Made by a program: the position numbers and the translations under genes. From Pantoea agglomerans (GTDB taxonomy: Bacteria; Pseudomonadota; Gammaproteobacteria; Enterobacterales; Enterobacteriaceae), in assembly GCF_021397715.1 (NCBI RefSeq), contig NZ_CP090207.1, positions 3,596,001 to 3,660,000 on the forward strand: a DNA stretch of 64,000 bases. The letters run 5' to 3'. Under the pieces are notes generated by a model. The model ran no database searches. It was not told where the DNA came from and saw only the letters and a program-made list of their open reading frames with translations. Positions 35,792-44,585 of the stretch are shown piece by piece (position 1 is the stretch's first letter; the number at the start of each line of letters is the position of its first letter).

Positions 35792-35878
35792 GCGAAGGTG
35801 GCGGAATTGGTAGACGCGCTAGCTTCAGGTGTTAGTGTCTTAACGGACGTGAGGGTTCAAGTCCCTCTCTTCGCACCA
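35792..35878 (+). tRNA. leuQ: tRNA-Leu (anticodon CAG), copy 3
   Basis: A third identical 87-nt copy, 28 bases after the second. No clear terminator follows before the convergent small membrane protein gene. Confidence 0.97.
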
Positions 35879-35951
35879 ACGTTGTCATCTTCCTGCTGTA
35901 ATCCTTTCTGTTCTGTCCATCCTGTACGCATTCTTTCGCCATTTCCTGTCG

Positions 35952-36236
35952 TTAATTCAGATGAAAATTCACCGATACCGCCGCCAGTCCGCCCGCTAAT
36001 GCCAGACATGATGGCAGCAGCAGATAGTGGCGTAAGCGTTGATTAAACAGCATCACAATCGTCATCAGTAGCGCAACAACCATCACCAGCCGCCACTGGC
36101 TGAAGCTCGGCCCCCACAAGGCAAATAATGGCATGGCGGCGCATGGCAGCAGCACGCCCCAGGCACTGTCCAGTTTTTTCCCCATCACCCAGCTAAATCC
36201 CCACAGGCCGCAGGCGGCAATGATAGCCATCCCCAT
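35952..36236 (-). CDS. Small inner-membrane protein, DUF1435-like
   Basis: The product has 94 residues. I choose ATG 36234-36236 because GAGG lies 8 bp upstream; a GTG three codons earlier leaves only 2 bp from that site. Three to four hydrophobic helices cover most of the chain. The segment SAWGVLLPCAAMPL and the tail RLRHYLLLPSCLALAGGL resemble the enterobacterial DUF1435 family. Function is unknown. A Fur-box-like palindrome sits 17 bp upstream, suggesting iron control. Confidence 0.75.
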   Translation of the reverse strand: MGMAIIAACGLWGFSWVMGKKLDSAWGVLLPCAAMPLFALWGPSFSQWRLVMVVALLMTIVMLFNQRLRHYLLLPSCLALAGGLAAVSVNFHLN

Positions 36237-36252
36237 GATCCACACCTCAAAT

Positions 36253-36271
36253 GATAAGCATTCCCATTATC
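36253..36271. promoter_or_regulatory. Candidate Fur box upstream of the DUF1435-like gene
   Basis: GATAAGCATTCCCATTATC matches 14 of 19 positions of the Fur consensus GATAATGATAATCATTATC, with intact outer arms. It lies just upstream of the gene ending at 36236. Confidence 0.55.
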
Positions 36272-36457
36272 ATATGACACTTCTGTGCCTTGTGCAGCCT
36301 GTTTTTGTCGGGTCCGGTCCGGAAGATGACAGACCAGTTGGAAAATGCTAGATTGCGGCCGATAACACTTTTAATAACAGCAATAATTTGCTCACCGTCC
36401 GGTAAAAGTTTTGCCGGCTTGCGCTTTGATATTTCAGGGCCGTAACGAGTATTTATA

Positions 36458-37546
36458 ATGAAATTACACTCTTATGAAGAGCTGAAACACAGCAAATATC
36501 GACTTTCGCTCATGCTTTTGTTGTTCCTTAACGCTGTTATCTCGCTATTTTGTCTGACGCCGATAAAGCAGAGTGAAATGACGTTACCGGTAATATTGGT
36601 GGCTATCTTTAGCAGCGCCATTTTATGCCTTTGCTTAATTCGCCCTAAAGTACAATTACCGCTATTAAATCCGGTTGCCTTTATACTGGGCGTACTGTGG
36701 GCCTGGCACATTAACTATCGCTTTAATCAAATCTTTTATTTTGATGGCGGTTTTCTGATTATCAGTTTGCTCAGCGTCTTTTTTATCAGCGCCATTGCCC
36801 TCAGCGATCATCTGCTGGCCTTTTGCCTGCATATCACGCCGCCGGTGTTAACCGTGTTGCTGCTGGACAAGGGTGAACATCTGCCGCTGATCCTGCTCAA
36901 CATCGCGCTGCCGCTGATCGGTTTCTCGCTCCAGCACCTGATGCGCCGCCGCGCCGATAACTTTACCCTGCGCCTGATGCACCAGCTCTATCAGGAGAAA
37001 GAGGCCTTCAGCGACCTCAGTATGCTCGATCCGCTCACCGGCCTGTATAACCGCCGCGGGCTGAAAAACCGGCTCGACAATATTCTGGAAAACCATGCAG
37101 GCAGTCATTATGTGCTGCTGCTAGATATCGATCATTTTAAAGCCTACAACGATAATTATGGTCATGCGATGGGTGACCAGGCGCTGGCGCGGGTCTCGGT
37201 GGCGATTCGTGATGCGGTGCGTTCGCGTGATGTGGTGACCCGCTATGGCGGCGAAGAGTTTCTGGTATTAATGACCAACGTTAACAGTTCCATTGCGATG
37301 AAACTGGCAGAGCGGATTCGTCAGTATGTGGTTGATTTAGAAATCCCTCATCGCTTTAACGAAAAAGTCTCGACCCATGTCACCATCAGCGCCGGTATTG
37401 CGCCTATTTATGATAATGAATTTGACCAGGCGGTGGCGAATGCGGACCGCGCATTATATGTGGCCAAAAATCAGGGAAGAAATACCATTCTGGCCTGGGA
37501 AGATTTGCCTAAAGCTCAACACCTGCCGTCCACTGAACGGGCGTAA
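36458..37546 (+). CDS. Membrane-bound diguanylate cyclase
   Basis: The protein has 362 residues. About six hydrophobic segments span residues 15-160 and resemble a MASE-type sensory membrane domain. The catalytic GGDEF domain starts at DPLTGLYNRRG (191), has DIDHFKAYND, and carries the active-site signature GGEEF at 264-268. An inhibitory I-site RSRD (255-258) lies exactly five residues before it, so product feedback is expected. It should make cyclic di-GMP in response to an unknown signal. It stands alone between two Fur-box genes. Confidence 0.93.
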   Translation: MKLHSYEELKHSKYRLSLMLLLFLNAVISLFCLTPIKQSEMTLPVILVAIFSSAILCLCLIRPKVQLPLLNPVAFILGVLWAWHINYRFNQIFYFDGGFLIISLLSVFFISAIALSDHLLAFCLHITPPVLTVLLLDKGEHLPLILLNIALPLIGFSLQHLMRRRADNFTLRLMHQLYQEKEAFSDLSMLDPLTGLYNRRGLKNRLDNILENHAGSHYVLLLDIDHFKAYNDNYGHAMGDQALARVSVAIRDAVRSRDVVTRYGGEEFLVLMTNVNSSIAMKLAERIRQYVVDLEIPHRFNEKVSTHVTISAGIAPIYDNEFDQAVANADRALYVAKNQGRNTILAWEDLPKAQHLPSTERA

Positions 37547-37690
37547 TATTCTGCGCCGGAACCGGCTATTATCGTGTCGGCGCAACGACCCGCCATTTTT
37601 CATTCTATTAGTTCTTATTCCTGACTTAATTTTTACTCCCTGTTACCGGCTATCACTTGCTGTTGTTTTGCACAGCTTGTAGAGTGAATC

Positions 37691-37709
37691 AATAACGATT
37701 ATCATTTGC
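37691..37709. promoter_or_regulatory. Candidate Fur box upstream of fhuF
   Basis: AATAACGATTATCATTTGC matches 14 of 19 positions of the Fur consensus. It lies 30 bp before the fhuF start. Fur repression of fhuF is established in E. coli. Confidence 0.7.
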
Positions 37710-37738
37710 TTTCTTATCTACCCTTTTCGCGAGTCGAC

Positions 37739-38530
37739 ATGGCAACCGTAACCGCACAGGAAAATCGCTTTAGCACGCAGTCGATAATCTTCCGGCAACA
37801 CGATGGTTCGCTGGCGGAAAGTTTGCAGCAGCGGCTATTACAACAGCCCGACTACCTGCAGCAGTCGATTAAGCTCGATCGGCCTGCCCCGCCCGATTGC
37901 CTGACGCTCGCCGAATGGTCACAAACCGCCACCTTCACCCCACTGATTCAGCGCTACAGCGACTATCTCTATCGCGATCATCCTGATGCCGTGCGGGAAG
38001 CAAAGCCGGTGCTGTCACTGTGGGCGCAGTGGTATTTTGGCCTGTTGCTGCCGCCGCTGATGATAGCCTTACTGCAGGAGTCGCGCGCGCTCGACTGCTC
38101 GCCTGAACAGATCCGGGTTGAGTTTCAGCAGGGTCATCCCGCCGCGTTCTGGATTGCGGTACAGGAAGATGACGATGCGCACTATCTTAATGCACAGCAG
38201 CGCCTCGATCGGCTGATTCAGCAGCATCTGATTCCGGTGGTCAACAGCATCACCCGCCACGGCGACATCAATGCCAGACTGATCTGGAACAACATGGGTT
38301 TTTCGTTTCAGTGGTTTCTCGGTGAGCTGAAAAGTCAGATTGGCGAGCAGCAGGTGGCGCAGCTGGAACAGGCGCTGTTCTTCAACCAGCGGCTGCTGGA
38401 TGGCAGTGATAATCCGCTCTACCGCACCATGATCCCCCGCAACGGCGAACTGGTTCGTCGCAGCTGCTGCCAGCGTTATCGCATTCCCGATGTGGCGCAG
38501 TGCGGCAACTGCACATTAAGCAGCAGCTGA
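37739..38530 (+). CDS. fhuF: Ferric iron-siderophore reductase FhuF
   Basis: ATG 37739 gives 263 residues (E. coli FhuF 262). A longer frame would start inside the Fur box and is rejected. The C-terminal CC-x10-C-x2-C motif (SCCQRYRIPDVAQCGNC) binds the unusual 2Fe-2S cluster. FhuF reduces iron in hydroxamate siderophores in the cytoplasm. The ribosome site is weak. In E. coli fhuF also lies near the leuQPV tRNAs. Confidence 0.94.
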   Translation: MATVTAQENRFSTQSIIFRQHDGSLAESLQQRLLQQPDYLQQSIKLDRPAPPDCLTLAEWSQTATFTPLIQRYSDYLYRDHPDAVREAKPVLSLWAQWYFGLLLPPLMIALLQESRALDCSPEQIRVEFQQGHPAAFWIAVQEDDDAHYLNAQQRLDRLIQQHLIPVVNSITRHGDINARLIWNNMGFSFQWFLGELKSQIGEQQVAQLEQALFFNQRLLDGSDNPLYRTMIPRNGELVRRSCCQRYRIPDVAQCGNCTLSSS

Positions 38531-38626
38531 TCGCGACGCATTCTGTCACGGAATCTCCGCTAATCTCGTTTACAGGCCCGAAGGCTTGTGGCAATTTCTA
38601 CGCCTTCGATCAGCCTGGAGAGAAAG

Positions 38627-39091
38627 ATGAGCCTGGAGTCAGTCCGCCAGTTCTTTGCCGAACACGCCCCTGAAATTGAAATTATTGAGTTGGCCGAAAG
38701 CACCGCGACGGTTGAGCTGGCCGCCCGCGCCCACGGCGTCACGCCGGGTCAGATCGCCAAAACCCTGTCGTTAAAGGTGAAAGATGAAGTGGTGCTAATC
38801 GTGACCCGCGGTGACGCCCGGCTGGATAACCGCAAGCTGAAAGCGGCGCTGGGCGCCAAAGCGCGGATGCTCAGCGTCGATGAGGTGATTAACTGGACCG
38901 GCCATCCGGTCGGCGGCGTCTGCCCGTTCGGGCTGGAAAATCCGCTGACCGTTTACTGCGATGTATCGCTGCGCAGTTTTGACGAGGTGCTGCCCGCGGC
39001 AGGCGCCATCCATAGCGCGGTGCGCATCAGCCCGCAACAGATGGCTGAACTGACCGCCGCCCGATGGATTGACGTCTGCGAAGCGCGTTAA
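38627..39091 (+). CDS. YbaK/EbsC-family aminoacyl-tRNA deacylase-like protein
   Basis: Start ATG 38627 follows GGAGAG and gives 154 residues, typical for the YbaK/ProX editing domain. Visible are the conserved GVTPGQIAKTLSLKVKDEVVLIVTRGDARLD, GHPVGGVCPFGL and AGAIHSAVRISP. Such domains hydrolyse mischarged aminoacyl-tRNAs. Which tRNA this one edits is unknown. Its last 4 bp overlap the convergent permease gene. Confidence 0.88.
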   Translation: MSLESVRQFFAEHAPEIEIIELAESTATVELAARAHGVTPGQIAKTLSLKVKDEVVLIVTRGDARLDNRKLKAALGAKARMLSVDEVINWTGHPVGGVCPFGLENPLTVYCDVSLRSFDEVLPAAGAIHSAVRISPQQMAELTAARWIDVCEAR

Positions 39092-40308
39092 TCGGGCTGT
39101 CGGGCCACCGCGCCGGAAATTTCGATGCCGCGTGTTTCGCGGCCGAATGCCACTAACAGGCAGATCAGCACCGCCACCGTACCCGCCACCATCGCCATGC
39201 CGAGTCCGTAATTGCCGCCGTGCGCTTCTGCAATGCGCGACTGCAGCGTGGCGTTGACGGAGGCGATCAGATTCCCCAGCTGATAAACAAAGCCTGGCAA
39301 CACGGCGCGCGCGTTAGCGGGTACCAGTTCGGTCAGGTAGGTCGGTACCACGCCCCACGCGCCCTGCACCATAAACTGCATCAGGAAAGCGCCAATGCCG
39401 ATTGCCCAGGAGCCGCTGGAAAAAGCCCACAGCGGTAAAATCGGCAATGTCAGGAGTGACGCCAGAATAATCGCCTTTTTACGGCCGATACGTTCCGACA
39501 GTGAGCCGAAGCAGATGCCGCCCAGCATCGCCGCGATGTTGTAGCCGATGGCGATAATGCTGACGGTATGGGCATCAAACTGGTGCTGCACTTTAAGGAA
39601 CGTAGGATAGAGATCCTGGGTACCGTGGCTGAAAAAGTTAAAGCAGGCCATCAGCAGCACCATGTAGAGACAGATTTTCCAGTGCTGGCGAATGATCGGC
39701 ATCAGCGCCGAGCTGGTTTTACTTTGCCGTGCCGCCAGCCAGACTGGCGATTCCGGCACCTTAAAGTAGATAAACGGCAGCAGCAGAATCGGCATCGCGC
39801 CAATCAGGAACATTCCCCGCCAGCCAACGGTAGCGAAGAACAGGCCAAAGACGATCGACGCCAGCAGATAGCCACAGGGATAACCCGCCTGGAAAATGCC
39901 GGACATCAGCCCGCGAGAGCGATCCGGAATGGTTTCCATCGCCAGCGAAGAGGCCACGCCCCAGATCCCGCCCATCGCCACGCCGTAAATCACCCGGAAT
40001 GCCAGAAACGCGCCAAAGGTCGGTGACCAGGCGGAGAGCAGTTCGAACAGTGAAAACAGCACAATATTCAGCATCAGAATCGGCTTACGGCCATAGCGCT
40101 CCGCCAGGCGACCAAACAGCAGCGCCCCGATTGGCCGTACCGCCAGCGTCAGCATAATTGCCAGCGAGACCTCGGAAACCGAGGTGTGAAAATAGTGCGC
40201 CAGATCGCTGAGCACAAAAACCAGAATAAAGAAGTCGAAAGCATCCAGCGTCCAGCTGGCAAAACTGGCAAAGGCCACGTTTCGCTGGGTCGGGGTCCAG
40301 TTAAGCAT
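39088..40308 (-). CDS. MFS transporter, sialate/lactate:H+ symporter (SHS)-like
   Basis: From ATG 40306-40308 (AGGATAG upstream) the protein has 406 residues and about 12 transmembrane helices. MFS loop motifs: GRLAERYGRKPILM after helix 2 and GSLSERIGRKKAII in the second half. The start NWTPTQRNVAFASFASWTLDAFDFFILVFV is typical of the SHS/NanT-type carboxylate symporters. It is the last of four same-strand genes with the nucleoside hydrolase, LacI regulator and MHS permease, but 208 bp separate it from the hydrolase. Substrate unknown. Confidence 0.85.
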   Translation of the reverse strand: MLNWTPTQRNVAFASFASWTLDAFDFFILVFVLSDLAHYFHTSVSEVSLAIMLTLAVRPIGALLFGRLAERYGRKPILMLNIVLFSLFELLSAWSPTFGAFLAFRVIYGVAMGGIWGVASSLAMETIPDRSRGLMSGIFQAGYPCGYLLASIVFGLFFATVGWRGMFLIGAMPILLLPFIYFKVPESPVWLAARQSKTSSALMPIIRQHWKICLYMVLLMACFNFFSHGTQDLYPTFLKVQHQFDAHTVSIIAIGYNIAAMLGGICFGSLSERIGRKKAIILASLLTLPILPLWAFSSGSWAIGIGAFLMQFMVQGAWGVVPTYLTELVPANARAVLPGFVYQLGNLIASVNATLQSRIAEAHGGNYGLGMAMVAGTVAVLICLLVAFGRETRGIEISGAVARQPD

Positions 40309-40516
40309 GTCACTATCCTGTCTGAGCGGCTTCGGCACAGTGGCCGGAAAGGGGTTAGCGCAACCCGCAGTATGGTTGCGAATTTGTTAACCACTTGTAT
40401 ATATCATGTCAGAAAGGTTAGCGTGCTACGCAATTGTCAGCCGCTGCTTCAGGCTGTAAATAAGCGTGTCAGAAAGGGGGTACAGCGGCATTACGGGGCG
40501 GGTTTCGCCCCGATTT

Positions 40517-41503
40517 TCAGGCTGTCAGGCGATGAAACGCCTGCTCGATGATCGAGAGCAGCTGCGCGTTATCAACGCGATGGAGTACATGGACTAACGC
40601 ACCACAGTTTTCCGGGATGCCGGTCGTCACGCGCAGCGGCTGACGGTAACGCCAGCTTTTGCCGCGCGTCGGCCCGGCCCGCAGTTCGATATCGACCCGA
40701 TAATCGATGCCGGAGGCCACCCGCTGATTCAGCAGCCAGGCGATCACCAGTGCATCATGAATCCAGCAGCCGGCCAGATGACGGGTCTGCATCGAATAGT
40801 CGATCCACGGCCGCAGCGTGTCGCGCACAAAGTGGGTCAGCGGATGATCTACGGCGGTCAGGCGGGTCAGATCCTGCTGAGTCAGCAGAGTCTGGGTCGT
40901 GACATCCATCGGCACCAGCGTCAGGGTTGCGCCGCTGTGCAACACCTGATGCGCCGCTTCCGGATCGAGACCAAAATTGGTGTCTTTGATGTAATCATCC
41001 AGCGCGAATACCCCGCCCATGATCACAATCTCCGCCACCGATTCCGCCATTGCCGGATAACGCTGCATCGCCAGCGCCACATTGGTCAGCGGACCAATCG
41101 CCACCAGCGTAATCTCGCCCGGATTGTCGCAAATCAGTTTGCCGATGGCGTCAGCCGCCTCGCCCGCCTCTGCCGGTAGATCGGCCGGCTGACGCACATC
41201 CTGCCACAGCGCGCTGAGACCAGACGCGGTGACCCGATCATCCAGCACCTCCCGCCACGGCACCGGATCTTCCAGCAGGGCGCGCGGCGCGCCCTGAACC
41301 ACCGGAATGGGCAATCCCAGCCGGGTGACCAGATCTTTGGCGACGCGCGTCCCCACCTCACAGGGCGTATTACCCGCCACGGTGGTGATCAACTCCAGCG
41401 ACAGTGCAGGAGAGGCCAGAGCCAGCGCAATCGCCAGCCCGTCATCGGTGTTAGCACCCGCGATGCCGTTGCCGGGATCGCAGTCAATAATGATTCTTTT
41501 CAT
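40517..41503 (-). CDS. Inosine-uridine-type nucleoside hydrolase
   Basis: This is a 328-residue IUNH-fold enzyme. The metal-binding N-terminal motif reads DCDPGNGIAGANTDDG, longer than the common DTDPGxDD form but keeping all the Asp residues. AGNTPCEVG, the IVIMGGVF segment and the C-terminal WIHDALVIAWLL (with active-site His-Asp) are typical. The family cleaves the glycosidic bond of nucleosides or related N-ribosides. It lies 12 bp downstream of the LacI gene, so the two are co-transcribed. Confidence 0.88.
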   Translation of the reverse strand: MKRIIIDCDPGNGIAGANTDDGLAIALALASPALSLELITTVAGNTPCEVGTRVAKDLVTRLGLPIPVVQGAPRALLEDPVPWREVLDDRVTASGLSALWQDVRQPADLPAEAGEAADAIGKLICDNPGEITLVAIGPLTNVALAMQRYPAMAESVAEIVIMGGVFALDDYIKDTNFGLDPEAAHQVLHSGATLTLVPMDVTTQTLLTQQDLTRLTAVDHPLTHFVRDTLRPWIDYSMQTRHLAGCWIHDALVIAWLLNQRVASGIDYRVDIELRAGPTRGKSWRYRQPLRVTTGIPENCGALVHVLHRVDNAQLLSIIEQAFHRLTA

Positions 41504-41515
41504 GGATTTGTCAGG

Positions 41516-42538
41516 TTAACTCTGGCTTTGCGGCTTACAGCCGCAGGATTCACCGATTTCAAGATAGTGTGGAAACTCTTCCAGTTGTGCTTCGTCATGC
41601 CCCTCTTTCAGCATCCGGATAGCGCAACGCGCCATCTCACGCAGCGGCTGGCGCACCGTGGTTAATGTCGGAACGTGAAAGGCAGCGTGTTCAGTGCCGT
41701 TGAAGCAGACCAGAGCCACATCCTGCGGGACGCGGATCTGATGTTCGGAGAAGGCGCGCAGTGCGCCCAGGGCCTGACCTTCATTACTGGTAAACAGCGC
41801 ACGCGGTACGCAACGACGTGCAATCATGGTCTGAGCCGCGGCGTAACCGCCCTGACGGCTATAGCTGGCCGGAAAGATCAGCGCTTCATCAATCGCCAGG
41901 CCGCGATCCTGCATCGCGTCACGCCAGCCCTGAATCCGATCCTGCGCATTGAGCATCTCTGTCGGGCCGCTGATCATTCCCACCTGCTGATAACCGTGGC
42001 TCAACAGGTGTGAGGTCACCTGCCAGGCGGCCTGACGCTCATTGACCCGCAGCATACTGACGCCCGGCTGCGGCTCTACCCGTTCCAGCATCACCAGCGG
42101 CGTACCGCTGGCTGTGATCATCTCAATGTAGGGATGACGATCGACGCTGTTATAAAACAGCCCATCGACCTGCCGGTTCAGCAACCCCTGAATCAACTCC
42201 AGCTCGCGCTTGCGGTCATCGCCCGCATCGCCCAGCAGCATCACATGACCGTGATTAAGTGACTCCTGAAGCAGGACGTGGGCCATCGAGGCCACAAACG
42301 GGTTGCTGATGTTGGGAACCACCAGACCAAAGGTTTTGGTATTTCCGGAGGCCAGTGCGCGCGCTGCGGCATTGGGCCGGTATCCGGTCGCCTGAATCGC
42401 AGCCAGCACCCGCTGACGTGTCGCATCGGCAACCGGACGTGGACCGTTATTAATCACATAACTGACCACCGCCACCGAGGTGCCTGCCGCTTTCGCGACC
42501 TCACTGCGGGTGACTTTTCCTGTTAACGACTTAGCCAC
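41516..42538 (-). CDS. LacI-family transcriptional regulator
   Basis: GTG 42536-42538, preceded by GGGAGGAAAGGG, gives 340 residues. The helix-turn-helix and hinge are VTRSEVAKAAGTSVAVVSYVINNGPRPVADATRQRVLAAI and YRPNAAARALASG. A periplasmic-binding-protein-like effector domain follows (FGLVVPNISNPFVASMA). The C-terminus ends in a Cys-containing CGCK tail. It sits between an MHS permease and a nucleoside hydrolase and probably controls them. The inducer is presumably a nucleoside or a breakdown product. Confidence 0.9.
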   Translation of the reverse strand: MAKSLTGKVTRSEVAKAAGTSVAVVSYVINNGPRPVADATRQRVLAAIQATGYRPNAAARALASGNTKTFGLVVPNISNPFVASMAHVLLQESLNHGHVMLLGDAGDDRKRELELIQGLLNRQVDGLFYNSVDRHPYIEMITASGTPLVMLERVEPQPGVSMLRVNERQAAWQVTSHLLSHGYQQVGMISGPTEMLNAQDRIQGWRDAMQDRGLAIDEALIFPASYSRQGGYAAAQTMIARRCVPRALFTSNEGQALGALRAFSEHQIRVPQDVALVCFNGTEHAAFHVPTLTTVRQPLREMARCAIRMLKEGHDEAQLEEFPHYLEIGESCGCKPQSQS

Positions 42539-42560
42539 ATCCCTTTCCTCCCTAAACAAA

Positions 42561-42583
42561 GCAGGCCGTATTACACGGCCTGC
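42561..42583. terminator. Hairpin between the MHS permease and LacI genes
   Basis: GCAGGCCGT (42561-42569) pairs with ACGGCCTGC (42575-42583). On the minus strand it is followed by TTTGTTT, making a leaky terminator that would reduce read-through from the permease into lacI. Confidence 0.65.
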
Positions 42584-42604
42584 TGCACTTTTTTATTGTC
42601 CCGG

Positions 42605-43996
42605 CTATATCGCATCATCGGGCAGATTGAGATCCCGCCCTCGCGTCTCTGGCGCCACAAAGGTGGTGAAGAACCCGATGGCGGCCATCACCGAGAAGTA
42701 GACCGCAATCGGCCACCAGTGACCGCTGTAGGAGAGCATCGCTGCCGCCACCAGCGGCGCGGTGCCGCCAGAGAGAATCGAACCCAGCTCTTTAGCGAAC
42801 GCCATTTTGGTGTAGCGATGATGGACACCGAACATCTCTACGCCCCACGCCGCCTGCACGCCATAAATGCCCAGCGATGCCAGCGCCATCCCGACCACAA
42901 TCACCGGAATGATCAAGGCCGGTTCGCGGCTATCCAGCAGCGTAAAGGCAGGCCAGGCATAGACCATCAGCAGCAGGCAGAACATGCGATAGACTATCCG
43001 ACGGCCAAAACGGTCCGACAGCCAGCCTGCACAGGGGATAATGATAAAGCCTAGCAGCGACGCCAGAAAAACGGCGGTGGTCGGCACCGATTTATCCACC
43101 ATCAACACCTTAGCGACGTAGCCAACAATAAATCCCTGCGCCAGATAAGAAGGGCCATTTTCGCCGATACGCAGGCCGACCATGGTCCAGAAGGCGCGGG
43201 TGCGCTGAAAGAAAGGACGCGAGTCGACCGCGGGCTGAGCCGCCATCACGCCCGCACGCTCCGCCGCCATCTGCGCTTTTTTACGCTCAAAGACCGGGGT
43301 TTCACGCAGGTTACGCCGAATCCACAGTGCCACCAGCGCAATCAGAGCACTGCTGAGGAACGGGATACGCCAGCCCCACTCCAGCAGGCTTTGCTGATCC
43401 ATCTGCACCACTACCAGCCAGACCAGCGAGGCCAGCAGCGTACCGCTGTTGGAACCGAGCGCGATCACCGACGAGATCAGGCCGCGACGTTCTACCGGCG
43501 CATATTCGCCCAGCATTACGGTACCGCCCGAGAGTTCAGCACCCGCACCAAAGCCCTGCGTGAAGCGCAGCAGCACCAGACAGGCGGGTGCCCAGACGCC
43601 AATCGACGCATAGCTGGGGATTAAACCGATAAAGGTGGTAGAGACGCCCATCAGGATGATAGTGGCAATCATCACCACCTTTCGCCCTTTGCGGTCGCCG
43701 AGCCAGCCGAAGAACAGCGCACCAATCGGCCGGGCAATAAAGCCGACCGACCAGGTCGCGAAGCTGGAGAGCAGCGCCATCGCCGGGGTCGATTCCGGGA
43801 AGAAAACGTCACCAAAAATAATGCCGGCGGCAAGGCCATAGAGCGCGAAATCCGCGTACTCCATTGCCGTACCTAACCAGCATGAGAAAGTGGCGCGCCA
43901 GAAATCTTTGCGGCCTGAAGGGGTATTAAACCGCTCGTCGGCGGCTGAAGTGGAAGGCTGTGATGCCTGCTGCTTAACGGTGCTGTGTGCCGTCAT
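42605..43996 (-). CDS. MFS permease, metabolite:H+ symporter (MHS) family
   Basis: The 463-residue protein has about 12 transmembrane helices and the MHS signature set: SCWLGTAMEYADFALYG in helix 1, GWLGDRKGRKVVM, FTQGFGAGAELSGGTVMLGEYAP, and GNSGTLLA. Relatives carry shikimate, proline/betaine or citrate-like metabolites. It is first in a same-strand cluster with a LacI regulator and a nucleoside hydrolase, so its substrate may be a nucleoside or related riboside. The upstream 589-bp region holds several inverted repeats. Confidence 0.88.
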   Translation of the reverse strand: MTAHSTVKQQASQPSTSAADERFNTPSGRKDFWRATFSCWLGTAMEYADFALYGLAAGIIFGDVFFPESTPAMALLSSFATWSVGFIARPIGALFFGWLGDRKGRKVVMIATIILMGVSTTFIGLIPSYASIGVWAPACLVLLRFTQGFGAGAELSGGTVMLGEYAPVERRGLISSVIALGSNSGTLLASLVWLVVVQMDQQSLLEWGWRIPFLSSALIALVALWIRRNLRETPVFERKKAQMAAERAGVMAAQPAVDSRPFFQRTRAFWTMVGLRIGENGPSYLAQGFIVGYVAKVLMVDKSVPTTAVFLASLLGFIIIPCAGWLSDRFGRRIVYRMFCLLLMVYAWPAFTLLDSREPALIIPVIVVGMALASLGIYGVQAAWGVEMFGVHHRYTKMAFAKELGSILSGGTAPLVAAAMLSYSGHWWPIAVYFSVMAAIGFFTTFVAPETRGRDLNLPDDAI

Positions 43997-44585
43997 AACC
44001 CGGTCCCTGAATGAGTATGCAGATCGATAAACGCCCGTCCATGGGTCGGTTCCCGGATTGTAAGCGGAACTCCCCCGGTGGCGACGTTCGGATGACTAAC
44101 CATGATGAAAGGTTAAGGGATTCCCTGGTGTTGGAATCTTGTCCTCGCTCGTTTTCGCCGATCTTTTTTTGACCAGTCGCTTTAATGGAGCGAATGTAAC
44201 TTCACAATCAATGGCGCCTGCCGTGCATCATGCACCGTGAGCAATCACTGGGCACATAGTGTATCTACGCGCGTAGATAAATCAATAGATCTTCAGCTAA
44301 TTTGTTAGCTAAATTTCATTATCACGTTGCGTCACCAGGCGTTTTTATCGCAAATTCAGCCAGTTACACTAATCACCCTGCGCAAAAAAAAGACACCACA
44401 ACCAGTAAAGTAGCATTTTCTCTTATCATTAAGCTAAATCGATAAGCGATCCCTTTCATCGCGTCCTGTTGTCGCACGGCGCTGTTACCTGAGTATGACA
44501 ACCTGAGCATTCTCTTAAAAAAGTGGCGGGGATTGGCAAACGCAGGCAATGCTTTACCCTGAGGTGAAGAGAGAGAAGGAAGGTT
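43997..44585. promoter_or_regulatory. 589-bp intergenic region between divergent permease and phosphatase genes
   Basis: No coding frame is supported. The right half is AT-rich. Notable are TAACC/GGTTA arms 9 bp apart (44097-44115), the inverted repeat GTGCAT-C-ATGCAC (44223-44235) and a perfect 18-bp palindrome (44262-44279). These are candidate operators for the two divergent promoters. Confidence 0.5.
44262..44279. promoter_or_regulatory. Perfect 18-bp palindrome, candidate operator
   Basis: TATCTACGC/GCGTAGATA is perfectly symmetric with a central CG step, as in LacI-family operators. The LacI gene at 41516-42538 lies in the adjacent cluster. Its distance from the permease start (266 bp) is large, so the regulated gene could equally be the phosphatase gene at 44586. 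Confidence 0.45.

Noticed and set aside
35560..35878. Three direct repeats of 87 bp considered as a repeat or CRISPR element, and the open frames crossing them
   Set aside because: They fold as identical tRNA-Leu(CAG) genes with encoded CCA. The frames merely read through the tRNA sequence.
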